From NCBI GenBank assembly GCA_021805865.1, contig JAJZDX010000007.1, forward strand, positions 94,825-158,824: a stretch of 64,000 nucleotides of DNA, in the 5' to 3' direction. Position 1 is the stretch's first letter, and each line of letters starts with the position of its first letter. Of this stretch, positions 1 through 8,073 are shown one piece after another. The translations under genes were made by a program, and so were the position numbers. This DNA is from Pseudomonadota bacterium. Its GTDB lineage: Bacteria; Pseudomonadota; Gammaproteobacteria; Steroidobacterales; Steroidobacteraceae. The notes under the pieces are model-generated. The model searched no databases. It was not told the DNA's origin and was given only the letters and a program-made list of their open reading frames with translations.

Positions 1-150
1 TTTCACCGCCGCACCGCCCCGCCATTCGACGAATACCAGGACATATTCCCTGGAATCCCGCATGGCCGCCCTGGAGTCTTGCGCACGCGGCATCGGCACG
101 GATACGCGGGAGCCAACCCACCCGTGCCAGCGGCGAGGGCGGCGCCGGCC

Positions 151-777
151 TCAGCGCTGCGCAACCCCGTCGAAGAACTCGACTTCTCCGGTCTGCAGCG
201 AGTATTCCGCGCCCACCACGGTGAGTCCCTCTTCCCGGATGAGGCGCTCGAGCACTTCCGACCCATGTCTCAGGTGGCTCACCGAGACCCCCACGTTGGC
301 GCGCACGGCATGGCGGATCAGCGCCTCCTCGTCGTGGGCCAACTCGGTCCTCAGGAGCACCTCCACCGAGGGGCGCACCCGATCGACGATCGAGCGGATA
401 TTGGGGGATTGATTTTCCGCCGGGCGCCGCAGCTCCTCGAGCGTCGCCTGGATGGCCCCGCAGCGGGTGTGGCCGAGCACCACCACCAGCCGTGTGCCGA
501 ACTGCGAGGCGGCGAACTCCACGCTCCCGATCAAGGACGGCGCCACGATATTGCCCGCCACGCGGATGACGAACAGATCCCCGAGTCCCTGATCGAACAC
601 GATCTCCGCCGGCACCCGCGAATCGGAGCAGCCGAGCACGATGGCGATGGGTCTTTGCTCCTGCGTGAGCGTGATGCGCGCGCAAGCCCCCAGGGGCGCC
701 TCGTGACTGCCCACCCGCTCGATGAAGCGCCGGTTGCCGTCTTTCAGGCGCTGGAGCGCTTCTGCCGCCGTGGTCAT
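151..777 (-). CDS. Beta-class carbonic anhydrase
   Basis: Zinc enzyme that interconverts CO2 and bicarbonate in the cytoplasm. The 208-residue protein has the beta-class signature: CSDSR at residues 50-54 (zinc Cys50 and the Asp52/Arg54 dyad) and HTRCG with His103 and Cys106 as the other zinc ligands. The length fits the small prokaryotic beta class. An in-frame ATG 36 bases upstream (ending at 813) would add twelve residues with no family resemblance, so I start at the Met of MTTAAEAL. It is divergent from the TMEM175-like gene at 849, with about 70 bp between them. The beta-CA assignment rests directly on the motifs; the exact physiological role (bicarbonate supply or pH control) is not visible. 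Confidence 0.93.
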   Translation of the reverse strand: MTTAAEALQRLKDGNRRFIERVGSHEAPLGACARITLTQEQRPIAIVLGCSDSRVPAEIVFDQGLGDLFVIRVAGNIVAPSLIGSVEFAASQFGTRLVVVLGHTRCGAIQATLEELRRPAENQSPNIRSIVDRVRPSVEVLLRTELAHDEEALIRHAVRANVGVSVSHLRHGSEVLERLIREEGLTVVGAEYSLQTGEVEFFDGVAQR

Positions 778-848
778 GGGCCGCAGTGTAAAGAGCGCGA
801 CGCGGACGTACAATGGTCCGGTGCCGGCACCTGTGCGGCGGGAAACGA

Positions 849-1440
849 ATGGGAACCGAGCGGCTCGAGGCCTTCAGCGACGGGATCCTCGCCATCCTCA
901 TCACCATCATGGGGCTCGAGCTGGAAATTCCGCGCCAGACGACGCTGCGGGCGCTCGTCCCGATGTTGCCCGTGTTGCTCACCTACGTGTTGAGCTTCAT
1001 CTACCTCGGCATCTATTGGAGCAATCATCACCCTCTGCTGCAGACGGTCGAGCGGGTGAGCGGCGGGATGCTGTGGGCCAACCTGCACCTGCTCTTCTGG
1101 CTCTCGCTCATCCCCTTCACCACCGGCTGGATGGGCGAGAACCACTTCGTCTCCGTCCCCACCGCCTTCTACGGCGTGGTGCTGCTGATGGCGGCCCTCG
1201 CGTGGTGGATCCTGCAGCAGCGCATCCTTGCGCTGCAGGGGGAGGAATCGCTCCTCAGCCGCGCGATCGGCGGCGACTGGAAAGGCAAGCTCTCTATCGC
1301 TGCTCTACCTGCTCGCCATCCTCGTGGCCGCCCCTGCCCGCTGGGTGTCACTTGCCCTGTACGCCCTGGTGGCGCTGCTGTGGCTCATCCCGGACCGGCG
1401 CATCGAGCGTGCCCTGGCCGGAGGCGGCGGGGACGCGTAG
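849..1440 (+). pseudogene. TMEM175-family (DUF1211) potassium channel-like protein, frameshifted
   Basis: Bacterial TMEM175 proteins are six-helix K+ channels marked by an R-x3-FSD motif in the first helix; here it reads RLEAFSDG right after the start MGTERLEAFSD. The reading frame is family-like through the DWKGKL segment near 1290, then runs into arginine/proline-rich nonsense. The expected continuation (LLYLLAILVAAPARWVSLAL and a last helix, ending IERALAG) is in the +1 frame and stops at 1440. One extra base, or a loss of two, near 1288-1300 would explain this. It is either a genuine recent frameshift or a sequencing error; the two halves are otherwise undegraded. Confidence 0.8.
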
Positions 1441-1531
1441 CGCCGCCGAGGCCGCGCGCAGCGCCCGGGCCGCACCGGCGCCTGCTGCTAGAATCCCCGT
1501 CTCGCCCTTCGGGCTCTCAGGCAGCGTCATC

Positions 1532-1744
1532 GTGAAAGCACCCTTCATCGCCGGACTGATCCTGATCGGCGGCGGGATCTTCCTCATCGTGCGTCCCCCG
1601 CATTACTCGAGCGAGCGGCGCGTGCTCAAATTCGGGGGGCTGTCGGCGAGCGTGCGGCAGGAGCGTGCGCTGCCGGGCTGGGTGGGCGGCACCGTGCTCG
1701 GCGCCGGGCTGGTGCTGCTCTCGGTGGGGCTGCTGAAGCGCTAG
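1532..1744 (+). CDS. Small two-helix membrane protein
   Basis: A 70-residue protein starting at a GTG (VKAPFIAGL). Two hydrophobic stretches, roughly residues 4-20 and 49-67, flank a basic 28-residue loop containing RPPHYSSERR, so it should be a hairpin in the inner membrane. I do not recognise the family. The start is chosen because the first helix begins immediately after it; no strong ribosome binding site is evident. It lies 91 bp after the TMEM175-like remnant and 37 bp before the dienelactone hydrolase on the same strand. Coding is supported by third-position GC bias and the clean hydrophobic pattern rather than by homology. Confidence 0.6.
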   Translation: MKAPFIAGLILIGGGIFLIVRPPHYSSERRVLKFGGLSASVRQERALPGWVGGTVLGAGLVLLSVGLLKR

Positions 1745-1781
1745 AATCGCCGTCCCCTGCGCACACCTGGAGAGAGCCATC

Positions 1782-2498
1782 ATGACGATCCGCGAGCAGT
1801 TGATTGAATATCGCGAGGGGCAGGCCCTCCTCGAGGGCTTCTTCTGTCACGACGATTCCCGGCCGGGGCCGAAGCCCGCGGTCCTCATCAGCCACGCCTG
1901 GGGCGGGCGCGATGAGTTCGTCGAGCGCAAGGCGCGCCGGCTCGCCTGGCACGGCTACGCCGCCTTCGCGCTCGACATGTTCGGCAAGGGCAGGCGCGGC
2001 AGCACCAACGAGGAGTGCGCGGCCCTCATCACCCCCTTCATGCAGGATCGCGCCCTGCTCGGGCGCCGCATCCACGCGGCGCTCGAGACGCTGAAGGCCC
2101 TGCCGCAGATCGACTCGCGGCGCATCGCCGCCATGGGCTTTTGCTTCGGCGGGCTGTGCGTGCTCGACCTCGCGCGCGGCGGCGCGGATGTGCGCGGCGT
2201 CGCCGCCTTCCACGGCCTGCTCAAGCCGAGCGGGCTGCCCGCCCGGAAGATCGGCGCCAAGGTGCTGATCCTGCACGGCTACGACGATCCCATGGCCCCG
2301 CCCGAGGACGTGCTCGCGATCGCCAAGGAGCTCACCGCCGCCGGCGCCGACTGGCAGTTGCACGCCTACGGCCACACTCTGCACGCCTTCACCCACCCGC
2401 AGGCTAATGCCCCCGCGAACGGCCTGCAATACAACGAGACGGCCGACCGGCGCTCGTGGCACTCGCTGATGCAGTTCCTGGAGGAAGTGCTGCGCTAG
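1782..2498 (+). CDS. Dienelactone hydrolase family protein
   Basis: Alpha/beta hydrolase of the DLH family, 238 residues, the usual size. The nucleophile elbow is GFCFGG with Cys121, the cysteine characteristic of dienelactone hydrolases; the acid is probably in HGYDDPMAPPE and the histidine in HAYGHTLHAF. Classical members open the lactone of dienelactone in chlorocatechol breakdown, but many chromosomal homologues act on unknown esters, and there are no chlorocatechol genes nearby. The ATG at 1782 is preceded by GGAGAG at good spacing. No signal peptide, so it is cytoplasmic. The substrate cannot be read from the sequence. Confidence 0.9.
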   Translation: MTIREQLIEYREGQALLEGFFCHDDSRPGPKPAVLISHAWGGRDEFVERKARRLAWHGYAAFALDMFGKGRRGSTNEECAALITPFMQDRALLGRRIHAALETLKALPQIDSRRIAAMGFCFGGLCVLDLARGGADVRGVAAFHGLLKPSGLPARKIGAKVLILHGYDDPMAPPEDVLAIAKELTAAGADWQLHAYGHTLHAFTHPQANAPANGLQYNETADRRSWHSLMQFLEEVLR

Positions 2499-2741
2499 TC
2501 AGGTTGAGACGGACCCGCCGGTGACGATCTCGATCGTCACCGTGCAGGTCTCGGGATCGAAAAGAATGCGCGCCACGCCCCGCTCGATCTGCGCGCACAC
2601 CTGGGAGACTTTCTCCTCGAGCGAGCACTCCCGCTCGCCGTAATCGGTGCCCTCGCGCAGCACGAAGGACTCGATCACCCCGCGTAGCGCCTGCGCGGTG
2701 AGATCCCGGTACGGGATCTCCACCGGCGCGCCGGCGCTCAC
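2499..2741 (-). CDS. YheU family protein (UPF0270)
   Basis: An 80-residue conserved protein of unknown function found mainly in gammaproteobacteria. The diagnostic segment is IPYRDLTAQALRGVIESF followed by VLREGTDYGE, which matches E. coli YheU closely. I start at the GTG at 2741-2739, which overlaps the TGA stop of the upstream Bax-inhibitor gene (GTGA, four bases). This gives the family length; the longer open frame to 2825 would run antisense-like through the neighbour's C-terminus and has no family resemblance. The overlap implies translational coupling with the Bax1-I gene. Confidence 0.87.
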   Translation of the reverse strand: MSAGAPVEIPYRDLTAQALRGVIESFVLREGTDYGERECSLEEKVSQVCAQIERGVARILFDPETCTVTIEIVTGGSVST

Positions 2742-3493
2742 TGCCGCTGGATTTTCGACAGCAGCCGCAGCATCTCGAGGTACATCCACACCAGCGTGAC
2801 CATCAGCGCGAAAGCGCCGTACCACTCCATGTACTTCGGCGCTCCCCCGGCGGCGCCCCGCTCGATCATGTCGAAGTCGAGCGCGAGGTTGAAGGCGGCG
2901 ATCAGGACGACCAGCACCGAGAAGCCGATGCCGAGCGGGGAGGCCGAGTTGATGAACGGCACCACCACATGGAAGAACCCGAGGATCCAGCTGGCGAGGT
3001 ACAGCAGGAAGATGCCGCCCGTGGCGCCGATCACCATGGCGCGGAAGCGGTCGGTGACCCGGATCACGCGGGCCCGGTACAGCACCAGCATGACCACCGT
3101 GACCGCGAACGTCGCCCCGACCGCCTCGATGGCGATGCCCGGATAGCTCGCATTGAACTGGGCCGAGATTCCCCCGAGCACCAGACCCTCGAGGGCCGCA
3201 TAGGGCACGGACAGGTACGGGGCCGTGGTGGGCTTGAAGCTCACGATCAGTGCGAGCACCAGGCCGCCGATGAGGCCGAGCATCATCTCCCCGCCGACCG
3301 CCTGCAGATTGCCGCCCGTGGCCTGCGACCAGGGCAGCAGCGCACAGGCCATCAGCACCACCAGCAGCAGGAAGCTCTTGTTGACGGCGCCCTGCACCGT
3401 CATGGCCTCGGCGCCGAACCCTGCGCGCGAAACGCGCGAAAAGGCATTGAAGGCGGGGTTACCGGATCGCCGGGTCTGGGTTGGCAAAGGCAT
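2738..3493 (-). CDS. Bax inhibitor-1/YccA-type integral membrane protein
   Basis: A 251-residue polytopic membrane protein with a hydrophilic 35-residue N-terminus (SGNPAFNAFSR) and about seven transmembrane helices, ending in an aromatic-rich segment (WYGAFALMVTLVWMYLEML). The NPAFN-type leader and the helix pattern are those of the long bacterial Bax1-I/YccA branch. Eukaryotic relatives are calcium-leak, anti-apoptotic proteins; in bacteria the branch is poorly characterised, with YccA known as an FtsH modulator. The gene is translationally coupled to the yheU-like gene downstream. The upstream region to 5100 includes the zwf terminus, with no obvious co-transcription. Confidence 0.85.
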   Translation of the reverse strand: MPLPTQTRRSGNPAFNAFSRVSRAGFGAEAMTVQGAVNKSFLLLVVLMACALLPWSQATGGNLQAVGGEMMLGLIGGLVLALIVSFKPTTAPYLSVPYAALEGLVLGGISAQFNASYPGIAIEAVGATFAVTVVMLVLYRARVIRVTDRFRAMVIGATGGIFLLYLASWILGFFHVVVPFINSASPLGIGFSVLVVLIAAFNLALDFDMIERGAAGGAPKYMEWYGAFALMVTLVWMYLEMLRLLSKIQRQ

Positions 3494-3612
3494 CTGTGAT
3501 CTCCAGTATCGAGTGAGGCTATTCTAGATCATGTGGGATGGGGCCGCGAGCGCCAAAAGCAAGGTCCGCGGGCAAGTCTTGGCATGCGCATCAAGCGCTT
3601 ACATGTCCCTCC

Positions 3613-5100
3613 TCAGGCTCCGCTGAGATTCGGATCGCGCCAGCCCCGCTCGAACGGCAGCCGCCAGGCGTGCGGGGCGATGAGCTGGTGCATGGAGTTC
3701 GGTCCCCACGACCCGGGGGCGTAGAACCGCACCGGCGGCGGCGATTCCAGCAGCGGTGCCGAGACCTCCCACAGCCGCTCGATCCCCTCCGCTGTCGTGA
3801 ACAGCGTCCGATCCCCGCGCATGGCATCGAGGATCAGCCGCTCGTACGCCTCCAGCACCTCTCCGACGAGTCCGGTGTCGTGCATGGCGAATTGCAGGCT
3901 GAGCTTGTCGAGCCGCATGCCGGGGCCCGGACGCTTGCCGTAGAAGGACAGGGACATCTTCGAGACATCCGCCAGGTCGAACGTCAGATGATCCGGCCCC
4001 TGCGCCCCGACCCCGGAATCCGGCGGGAACATGCTCTTCGGCGGCTCGCGGAAGGCGATGGAGATGACGCGCTTGCCCTCGGCCAGGCGCTTGCCGGTGC
4101 GCAGGTAGAGCGGCACGCCGGCCCAGCGCCAGTTGTCGATGGTGCACTTGAGCGCAATGAAGGTCTCGGTGTCCGACTCCGGGCTCACCCCTTCCTCGCC
4201 GCGGTAGCCGGTGAACTGCCCGCGCACCACATCGCCCGGCTTGATGGGCAGCATGCTGCGGAAGACTTTGTTCTTCTCGTCGCTGATCGCCGTGGGCTCG
4301 AGCGCCGTCGGCGGCTCCATGGCCACGAACGCGAGGACCTGAAAGAGGTGCGTGACGACCATGTCGCGGAATGCGCCGATCGCATCGTAAAAGGCGGTGC
4401 GCTTCTCGAGTCCCAACGTCTCCGGCACGTCGATCTGAACGTGCTCGATGAAGTTGCGGTTCCAGATCGGCTCGAACAACCCGTTGGCGAAGCGGAACGC
4501 GAGGATGTTCTGCGCCGGCTCCTTGCCGAGGAAGTGATCGATGCGAAAGATCTGCTCCTCGGAGAAGACCGCGTGCAGCTTGGCGTTGAGGGACTTGGCG
4601 CTGGCGAGGTCGGTGCCGAAGGGCTTCTCCATGATGATGCGCGAGCGCGTCACCAGGCCCGCCTCCCCGAGCATGCGCACGCAGGCGAGCGCCGCGCTCG
4701 GCGGCACGCTCAAGTAGTGCAGCCGCTCGCACTCGGCATCGAGGGCCTTCTCGGCCCGCTCGACCGCCGCCTTGAGCTCCCCGGCGCCGGCCCCGAGCGG
4801 CACATAGTCCAGGGCCTTCTCGAACGCCGCATGCTGCTCCTCGCTCGCCTGGCAGGGGGAGAACTCCTCGAGCGCCGCGCGGGTGAGCTTGCGAAACGCC
4901 TGCGCGTCGAGGTCCTCGAGGGAAACCCCGACGATGCGGCAGCTGGGGATGAAGCCCGCGGCAAACAGATGAAACAGGCCCGGGAGCAGCTTGCGGCGGG
5001 CCAGGTCGCCCGTTGCGCCGATCAGGACCACGACTTGGGGATTTCGCGGACCGACTCCGGCAGGTATTTTGGCCACGCTGTCTATCCTAAATTCCATCAT
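3613..5100 (-). CDS. zwf: Glucose-6-phosphate 1-dehydrogenase
   Basis: Catalyses G6P + NADP+ (or NAD+) to 6-phosphogluconolactone, the first oxidative pentose-phosphate or Entner-Doudoroff step. The 495-residue protein has the coenzyme loop GATGDLARRKLLP at residues 28-40, MEKPFG at 158-163, and the catalytic RIDHFLGKE at 186-194 with its histidine. I start at MMEFRID; the open frame extends upstream to 5223 but that part has no family similarity. No pgl or edd lies alongside. A second, unrelated G6P dehydrogenase of the F420 type is encoded at 42641, so this genome can oxidise G6P with either cofactor. Confidence 0.97.
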   Translation of the reverse strand: MMEFRIDSVAKIPAGVGPRNPQVVVLIGATGDLARRKLLPGLFHLFAAGFIPSCRIVGVSLEDLDAQAFRKLTRAALEEFSPCQASEEQHAAFEKALDYVPLGAGAGELKAAVERAEKALDAECERLHYLSVPPSAALACVRMLGEAGLVTRSRIIMEKPFGTDLASAKSLNAKLHAVFSEEQIFRIDHFLGKEPAQNILAFRFANGLFEPIWNRNFIEHVQIDVPETLGLEKRTAFYDAIGAFRDMVVTHLFQVLAFVAMEPPTALEPTAISDEKNKVFRSMLPIKPGDVVRGQFTGYRGEEGVSPESDTETFIALKCTIDNWRWAGVPLYLRTGKRLAEGKRVISIAFREPPKSMFPPDSGVGAQGPDHLTFDLADVSKMSLSFYGKRPGPGMRLDKLSLQFAMHDTGLVGEVLEAYERLILDAMRGDRTLFTTAEGIERLWEVSAPLLESPPPVRFYAPGSWGPNSMHQLIAPHAWRLPFERGWRDPNLSGA

Positions 5101-5605
5101 CCGACGAATCGCGGGCCGAGAGAATATCGAGCCCGAGAGATCGAATCCATCGATTCGGCCGTACCGCCGGGACCTCGGCACCGCGAAAGACCGCGGCCGG
5201 GGGAAGGAGTTCCCCGCGCTCAAAAGCGCGAGGGTTCCTCCCCCCTTGGGGCGAGCCGCGGGGGAATCCCGGACGGGATGCGCCGCTCATGGTTTCCGCC
5301 GCAACCGTCCGGGGTCGTCCCGCTTCGCAAGAGGCGCGCCCTTGCCGCGCAGGATGCGGCCGCCGCGGCGAGCTGCCGAGGCCGGCGCGCCGAGGGTGCG
5401 CATCGGGCCGCATGCCGGCCCCGTGTAGTCCGTCCCGAGGGCTCCCCGTGCCGTCCGGGCGATGTCGACAAAAAGCTTTACCGCAAACGCTGCAGGCAAC
5501 AGTGACCGCCCTCGGCGACAGGGGATGTCGACATATTTTACGGCGGCGAAATTGATCCGGATCCAGCTTCCCATAACCCGTTGAAAGCATTGGATCACTC
5601 AAAAA
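5101..5605. other. Intergenic region between zwf and the PEP-CTERM gene
   Basis: About 500 bases with open frames on both strands, none with a credible product, start or codon pattern. Base composition shifts from GC-rich to noticeably AT-richer after 5530, approaching the sigma-54 promoter at 5606. It probably holds the zwf promoter (reading left) and upstream activator sites for the PEP-CTERM gene (reading right), but I cannot pinpoint either. Confidence 0.5.
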
Positions 5606-5621
5606 TGGCCTGAAAATTGCT
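5606..5621 (+). promoter_or_regulatory. Sigma-54 (RpoN) -24/-12 promoter
   Basis: TGGCCTGAAAATTGCT matches the sigma-54 consensus TGGCACG-N4-TTGCW with the invariant GG and GC elements at exactly the required ten-base spacing. It lies 70 bp upstream of the ATG of the PEP-CTERM gene and points toward it. Published work links PEP-CTERM genes with RpoN and the PrsK/PrsR two-component system, which makes the site biologically coherent. Confidence 0.8.
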
Positions 5622-5690
5622 TTGTGTCCCTCAGGTACAGGGTTGCCCATGCACCCAGCGGACTCAAACCACACCCGAGGTGAAACAGTG

Positions 5691-6422
5691 ATGAAGACTA
5701 AACTGATCGGATTCGTCTCGGCGACTGCCCTGATCTGGGCGCTAGCCGCCGCCCCGGCACTGGCGAACGCGGTGCCGGGGTCGACGACCTGGAATTTCTA
5801 CGCGCTTGAGGGGAGCCCGTCCTCCAACACCACCCTTGGGACCATCGCCACGTTTAGTCAGAATGGGGAATCCCTCACGGCCAAGTCGATGACGTGCCAA
5901 GGCACGTGCAACAGCAGCACGACCACGAGTTGGGTCAATGGCGTTGACGATCTCGTCGTCAAGGATGGCGGGGCGTCCGGGGAGGATGGCCTGGGCATGA
6001 ACAACGATCCGTACAACGGCGGCAACACGGACGAAATCATCTACCCCAACGGGATCGAGCTGAGCGGGTTCTCCGGTCACATCTGGAACGTGATGATCGG
6101 CTCGGTGCAGACGGGCGAGACCTGGGCGGTCGTCGGCTGGGACACGAGCACCCACAGCTGGAGCGCGCTGGGCAACGGAACGGGCGCCGGGTGCCTGGGC
6201 TCCGACTGCACCGTGAGCTTCGATATCTCAAACTACTCGGGCTACAGCAACATCATCCTGTGGGATGACTCGTCCCAGCTGTCGTCCTACGGCTCGAACG
6301 ACGTCCTTCTGGAGTCCGTGACCACCGTGCCGGAGCCGGGCACGCTCGCCCTGCTGTCCTTCGGGCTGGCGGCCGTCGGGTTCGCCGTGAGCCGCCGCCG
6401 CAAGTCCAAGACCGAAGCATAA
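5691..6422 (+). CDS. PEP-CTERM sorting domain-containing secreted protein
   Basis: A 243-residue exported protein. It opens with a Sec signal peptide (MKTKLIGFVSATALIWALAA, cleavage likely after ALA near residue 25). The mature region is rich in Ser, Thr, Gly, Asn and Asp, and the C-terminal 31 residues are a classic PEP-CTERM signal: VPEPGTLALL, a hydrophobic helix, then SRRRKSK. Exosortase (EpsH) recognises this tag, cleaves at PEP, and anchors or releases the protein at the cell surface. The protein usually takes part in exopolysaccharide or floc matrix. The ATG at 5691 follows GAGGTGAAACA. The gene is monocistronic, with a sigma-54 promoter upstream and a hairpin terminator downstream. 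No exosortase gene lies in this window. Confidence 0.93.
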   Translation: MKTKLIGFVSATALIWALAAAPALANAVPGSTTWNFYALEGSPSSNTTLGTIATFSQNGESLTAKSMTCQGTCNSSTTTSWVNGVDDLVVKDGGASGEDGLGMNNDPYNGGNTDEIIYPNGIELSGFSGHIWNVMIGSVQTGETWAVVGWDTSTHSWSALGNGTGAGCLGSDCTVSFDISNYSGYSNIILWDDSSQLSSYGSNDVLLESVTTVPEPGTLALLSFGLAAVGFAVSRRRKSKTEA

Positions 6423-6468
6423 CAAGCAGTAAAACCAGAACAACAAGAACAAAGACGAAGCGCCCATG

Positions 6469-6496
6469 AAGCCGGCAGCCTCACCGCTGCCGGCTT
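6469..6496 (+). terminator. Rho-independent-type hairpin terminator
   Basis: An 11-base perfect stem (AAGCCGGCAGC / GCTGCCGGCTT) with a six-base loop is followed by a short T-rich tract (TCTT). It sits between the convergent PEP-CTERM gene and nadB, and serves the PEP-CTERM transcript; by symmetry it may also end the nadAB transcript. Confidence 0.8.
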
Positions 6497-6560
6497 TCTT
6501 GTCTGCAGGGGAAAACCGCCCGCGGAGCGCGGGCGCGGAGCGGCTCAGGAGCGACTTGCG

Positions 6561-8054
6561 CTAGCGCGCATCGGCTTGCGGGTCGCGGTGCGGGAAGTCG
6601 CTGCGCCAATGCGCACCGCGGCTCTCCCGGCGCGAGAGCGCCGAGCGCACCATCGCCATGGACAGATCGAGCCGCTGGCGTGCCGTCCGCGCCTCGGGCG
6701 CGAGGCGCTCGCGAAGCTCGGCGAGCTCGCGCAGCCCGCTCTGCAGCTCCCCCCCCTCGCGCAACGGCCCCATGCAGCGGCCCATGATGGCGCGCAGCGC
6801 CGCCCCCCCGTGCCGATCGGCCGAGAGGTCCGCGGCCCCCTCCCCCTGCGCGCCCGGCCTGCGCAGCACGGGGCTCGAGTGCGCGAGCGACGCACCGGCG
6901 ATGCGCCCGCAGACGACCGCCTCCAGCAGGGAATTGCTCGCCAGCCGGTTGGCCCCGTGCATGCCCGTGCACGCCACCTCTCCGCAGGCCCAGAGCCCCG
7001 GCAGATCCGTGCGTCCGAGCGGATCGACCACGATCCCGCCCATGTGATAGTGCGCCGCCGCGGTGATCGGGACCGGCTCGCGCGCCGGGTCGAGGCCGTG
7101 CGAGCGGCAGGTGTGAAGCGCCAGCGGAAACTCCCCGGCGCGCTCCGACCGGAACACCGGCGTGGCATCGAGCCACACCCCCTCCCCCCGCAGGCCCCGC
7201 TCCCACACGGCCCGTGCCACCACATCCCGGGGCGCGAGATCGCCCAGGGGATGCACGCCCGCCATGAGCCGATCCCCGCGCGCATCGAGCAGAAACGCTC
7301 CCGCGCCGCGCAGCGCCTCGGTCAAGAGGGGCGCGGGGTCTTCGGATGTCTTGAGCGCGGTCGGATGGAACTGGACGAACTCGAGGCCCGCCACGCGCGC
7401 GCCGCGGCTGAGCGCCATCGCAAGCCCGTCCCCGTTGGCATGGCGGCCGTTGGTCGTGGACGGGAACAGTCCGCCGAGCCCGCCCGTGGCGAGCACCGTC
7501 TCCCGAGCGCTGATGCGCACCGGCCCGCCCGCCCGATCGAATCCCAGCGCGCCGGCGATGTCCCCCTCCTCGCCTGCGAGGAGCATCGCCACGCGCACCC
7601 CCGAGAGCAGCTCGATGTGCCCGCAGCCGGCCGCGTGAGCCAGCAGCGCCGCGAGAATCGCGCTGCCGGTGCGATCGCCCTCGGCATGCAGCACCCTCGG
7701 ATGGCTGTGGCCGGCCTCCAGGTGCACCCTCCAGCCCGACTCCCCGTGATCGAAGCGCACGCCCACCCCGCTCAGGAACCGCACCGCCTCAGCGGCGGCC
7801 CGGATGATCCGCAAGGCGGCCCGCCGATCGCTCGTGTGACAGCCGGCCGCCAGAGTGTCCGCCCACTGCGAGCGCACCGAGTCACCCACGCCGAGCGGGG
7901 CGGCGATGCCGCCCTGGGCGAGGGCCGTGGAGCTCGCCGCGCGCGGATCCTCGGCGGAGACCACCAGCACGCGCCGCGGCGCGGCGCTGATCGCGGCGCA
8001 CAGGCCCGCCGCTCCCGCGCCGATCACCAACACGTCGGTGTCGATCGAGCTCAT
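6561..8054 (-). CDS. nadB: L-aspartate oxidase
   Basis: FAD enzyme that oxidises L-aspartate to iminoaspartate, the substrate of quinolinate synthase in de novo NAD synthesis. The 497-residue protein starts with the FAD Rossmann motif DVLVIGAGAAGLCAAI, then STALAQGGIAAPLG, and later HGANRLASNSLLEAVV, all hallmarks of the succinate dehydrogenase/fumarate reductase flavoprotein fold in the NadB branch. It follows nadA by 19 bases on the same strand, so the two enzymes, which hand over an unstable intermediate, are co-expressed. nadC is not in the window. Confidence 0.96.
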   Translation of the reverse strand: MSSIDTDVLVIGAGAAGLCAAISAAPRRVLVVSAEDPRAASSTALAQGGIAAPLGVGDSVRSQWADTLAAGCHTSDRRAALRIIRAAAEAVRFLSGVGVRFDHGESGWRVHLEAGHSHPRVLHAEGDRTGSAILAALLAHAAGCGHIELLSGVRVAMLLAGEEGDIAGALGFDRAGGPVRISARETVLATGGLGGLFPSTTNGRHANGDGLAMALSRGARVAGLEFVQFHPTALKTSEDPAPLLTEALRGAGAFLLDARGDRLMAGVHPLGDLAPRDVVARAVWERGLRGEGVWLDATPVFRSERAGEFPLALHTCRSHGLDPAREPVPITAAAHYHMGGIVVDPLGRTDLPGLWACGEVACTGMHGANRLASNSLLEAVVCGRIAGASLAHSSPVLRRPGAQGEGAADLSADRHGGAALRAIMGRCMGPLREGGELQSGLRELAELRERLAPEARTARQRLDLSMAMVRSALSRRESRGAHWRSDFPHRDPQADAR

Positions 8055-8073
8055 GGCGGGATCGGCTGAGACG

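Noticed and set aside
3538..5505. 655-codon plus-strand open frame across zwf
   Set aside because: Antisense to zwf, whose motifs and length are unequivocal; the frame is open only because of GC bias.
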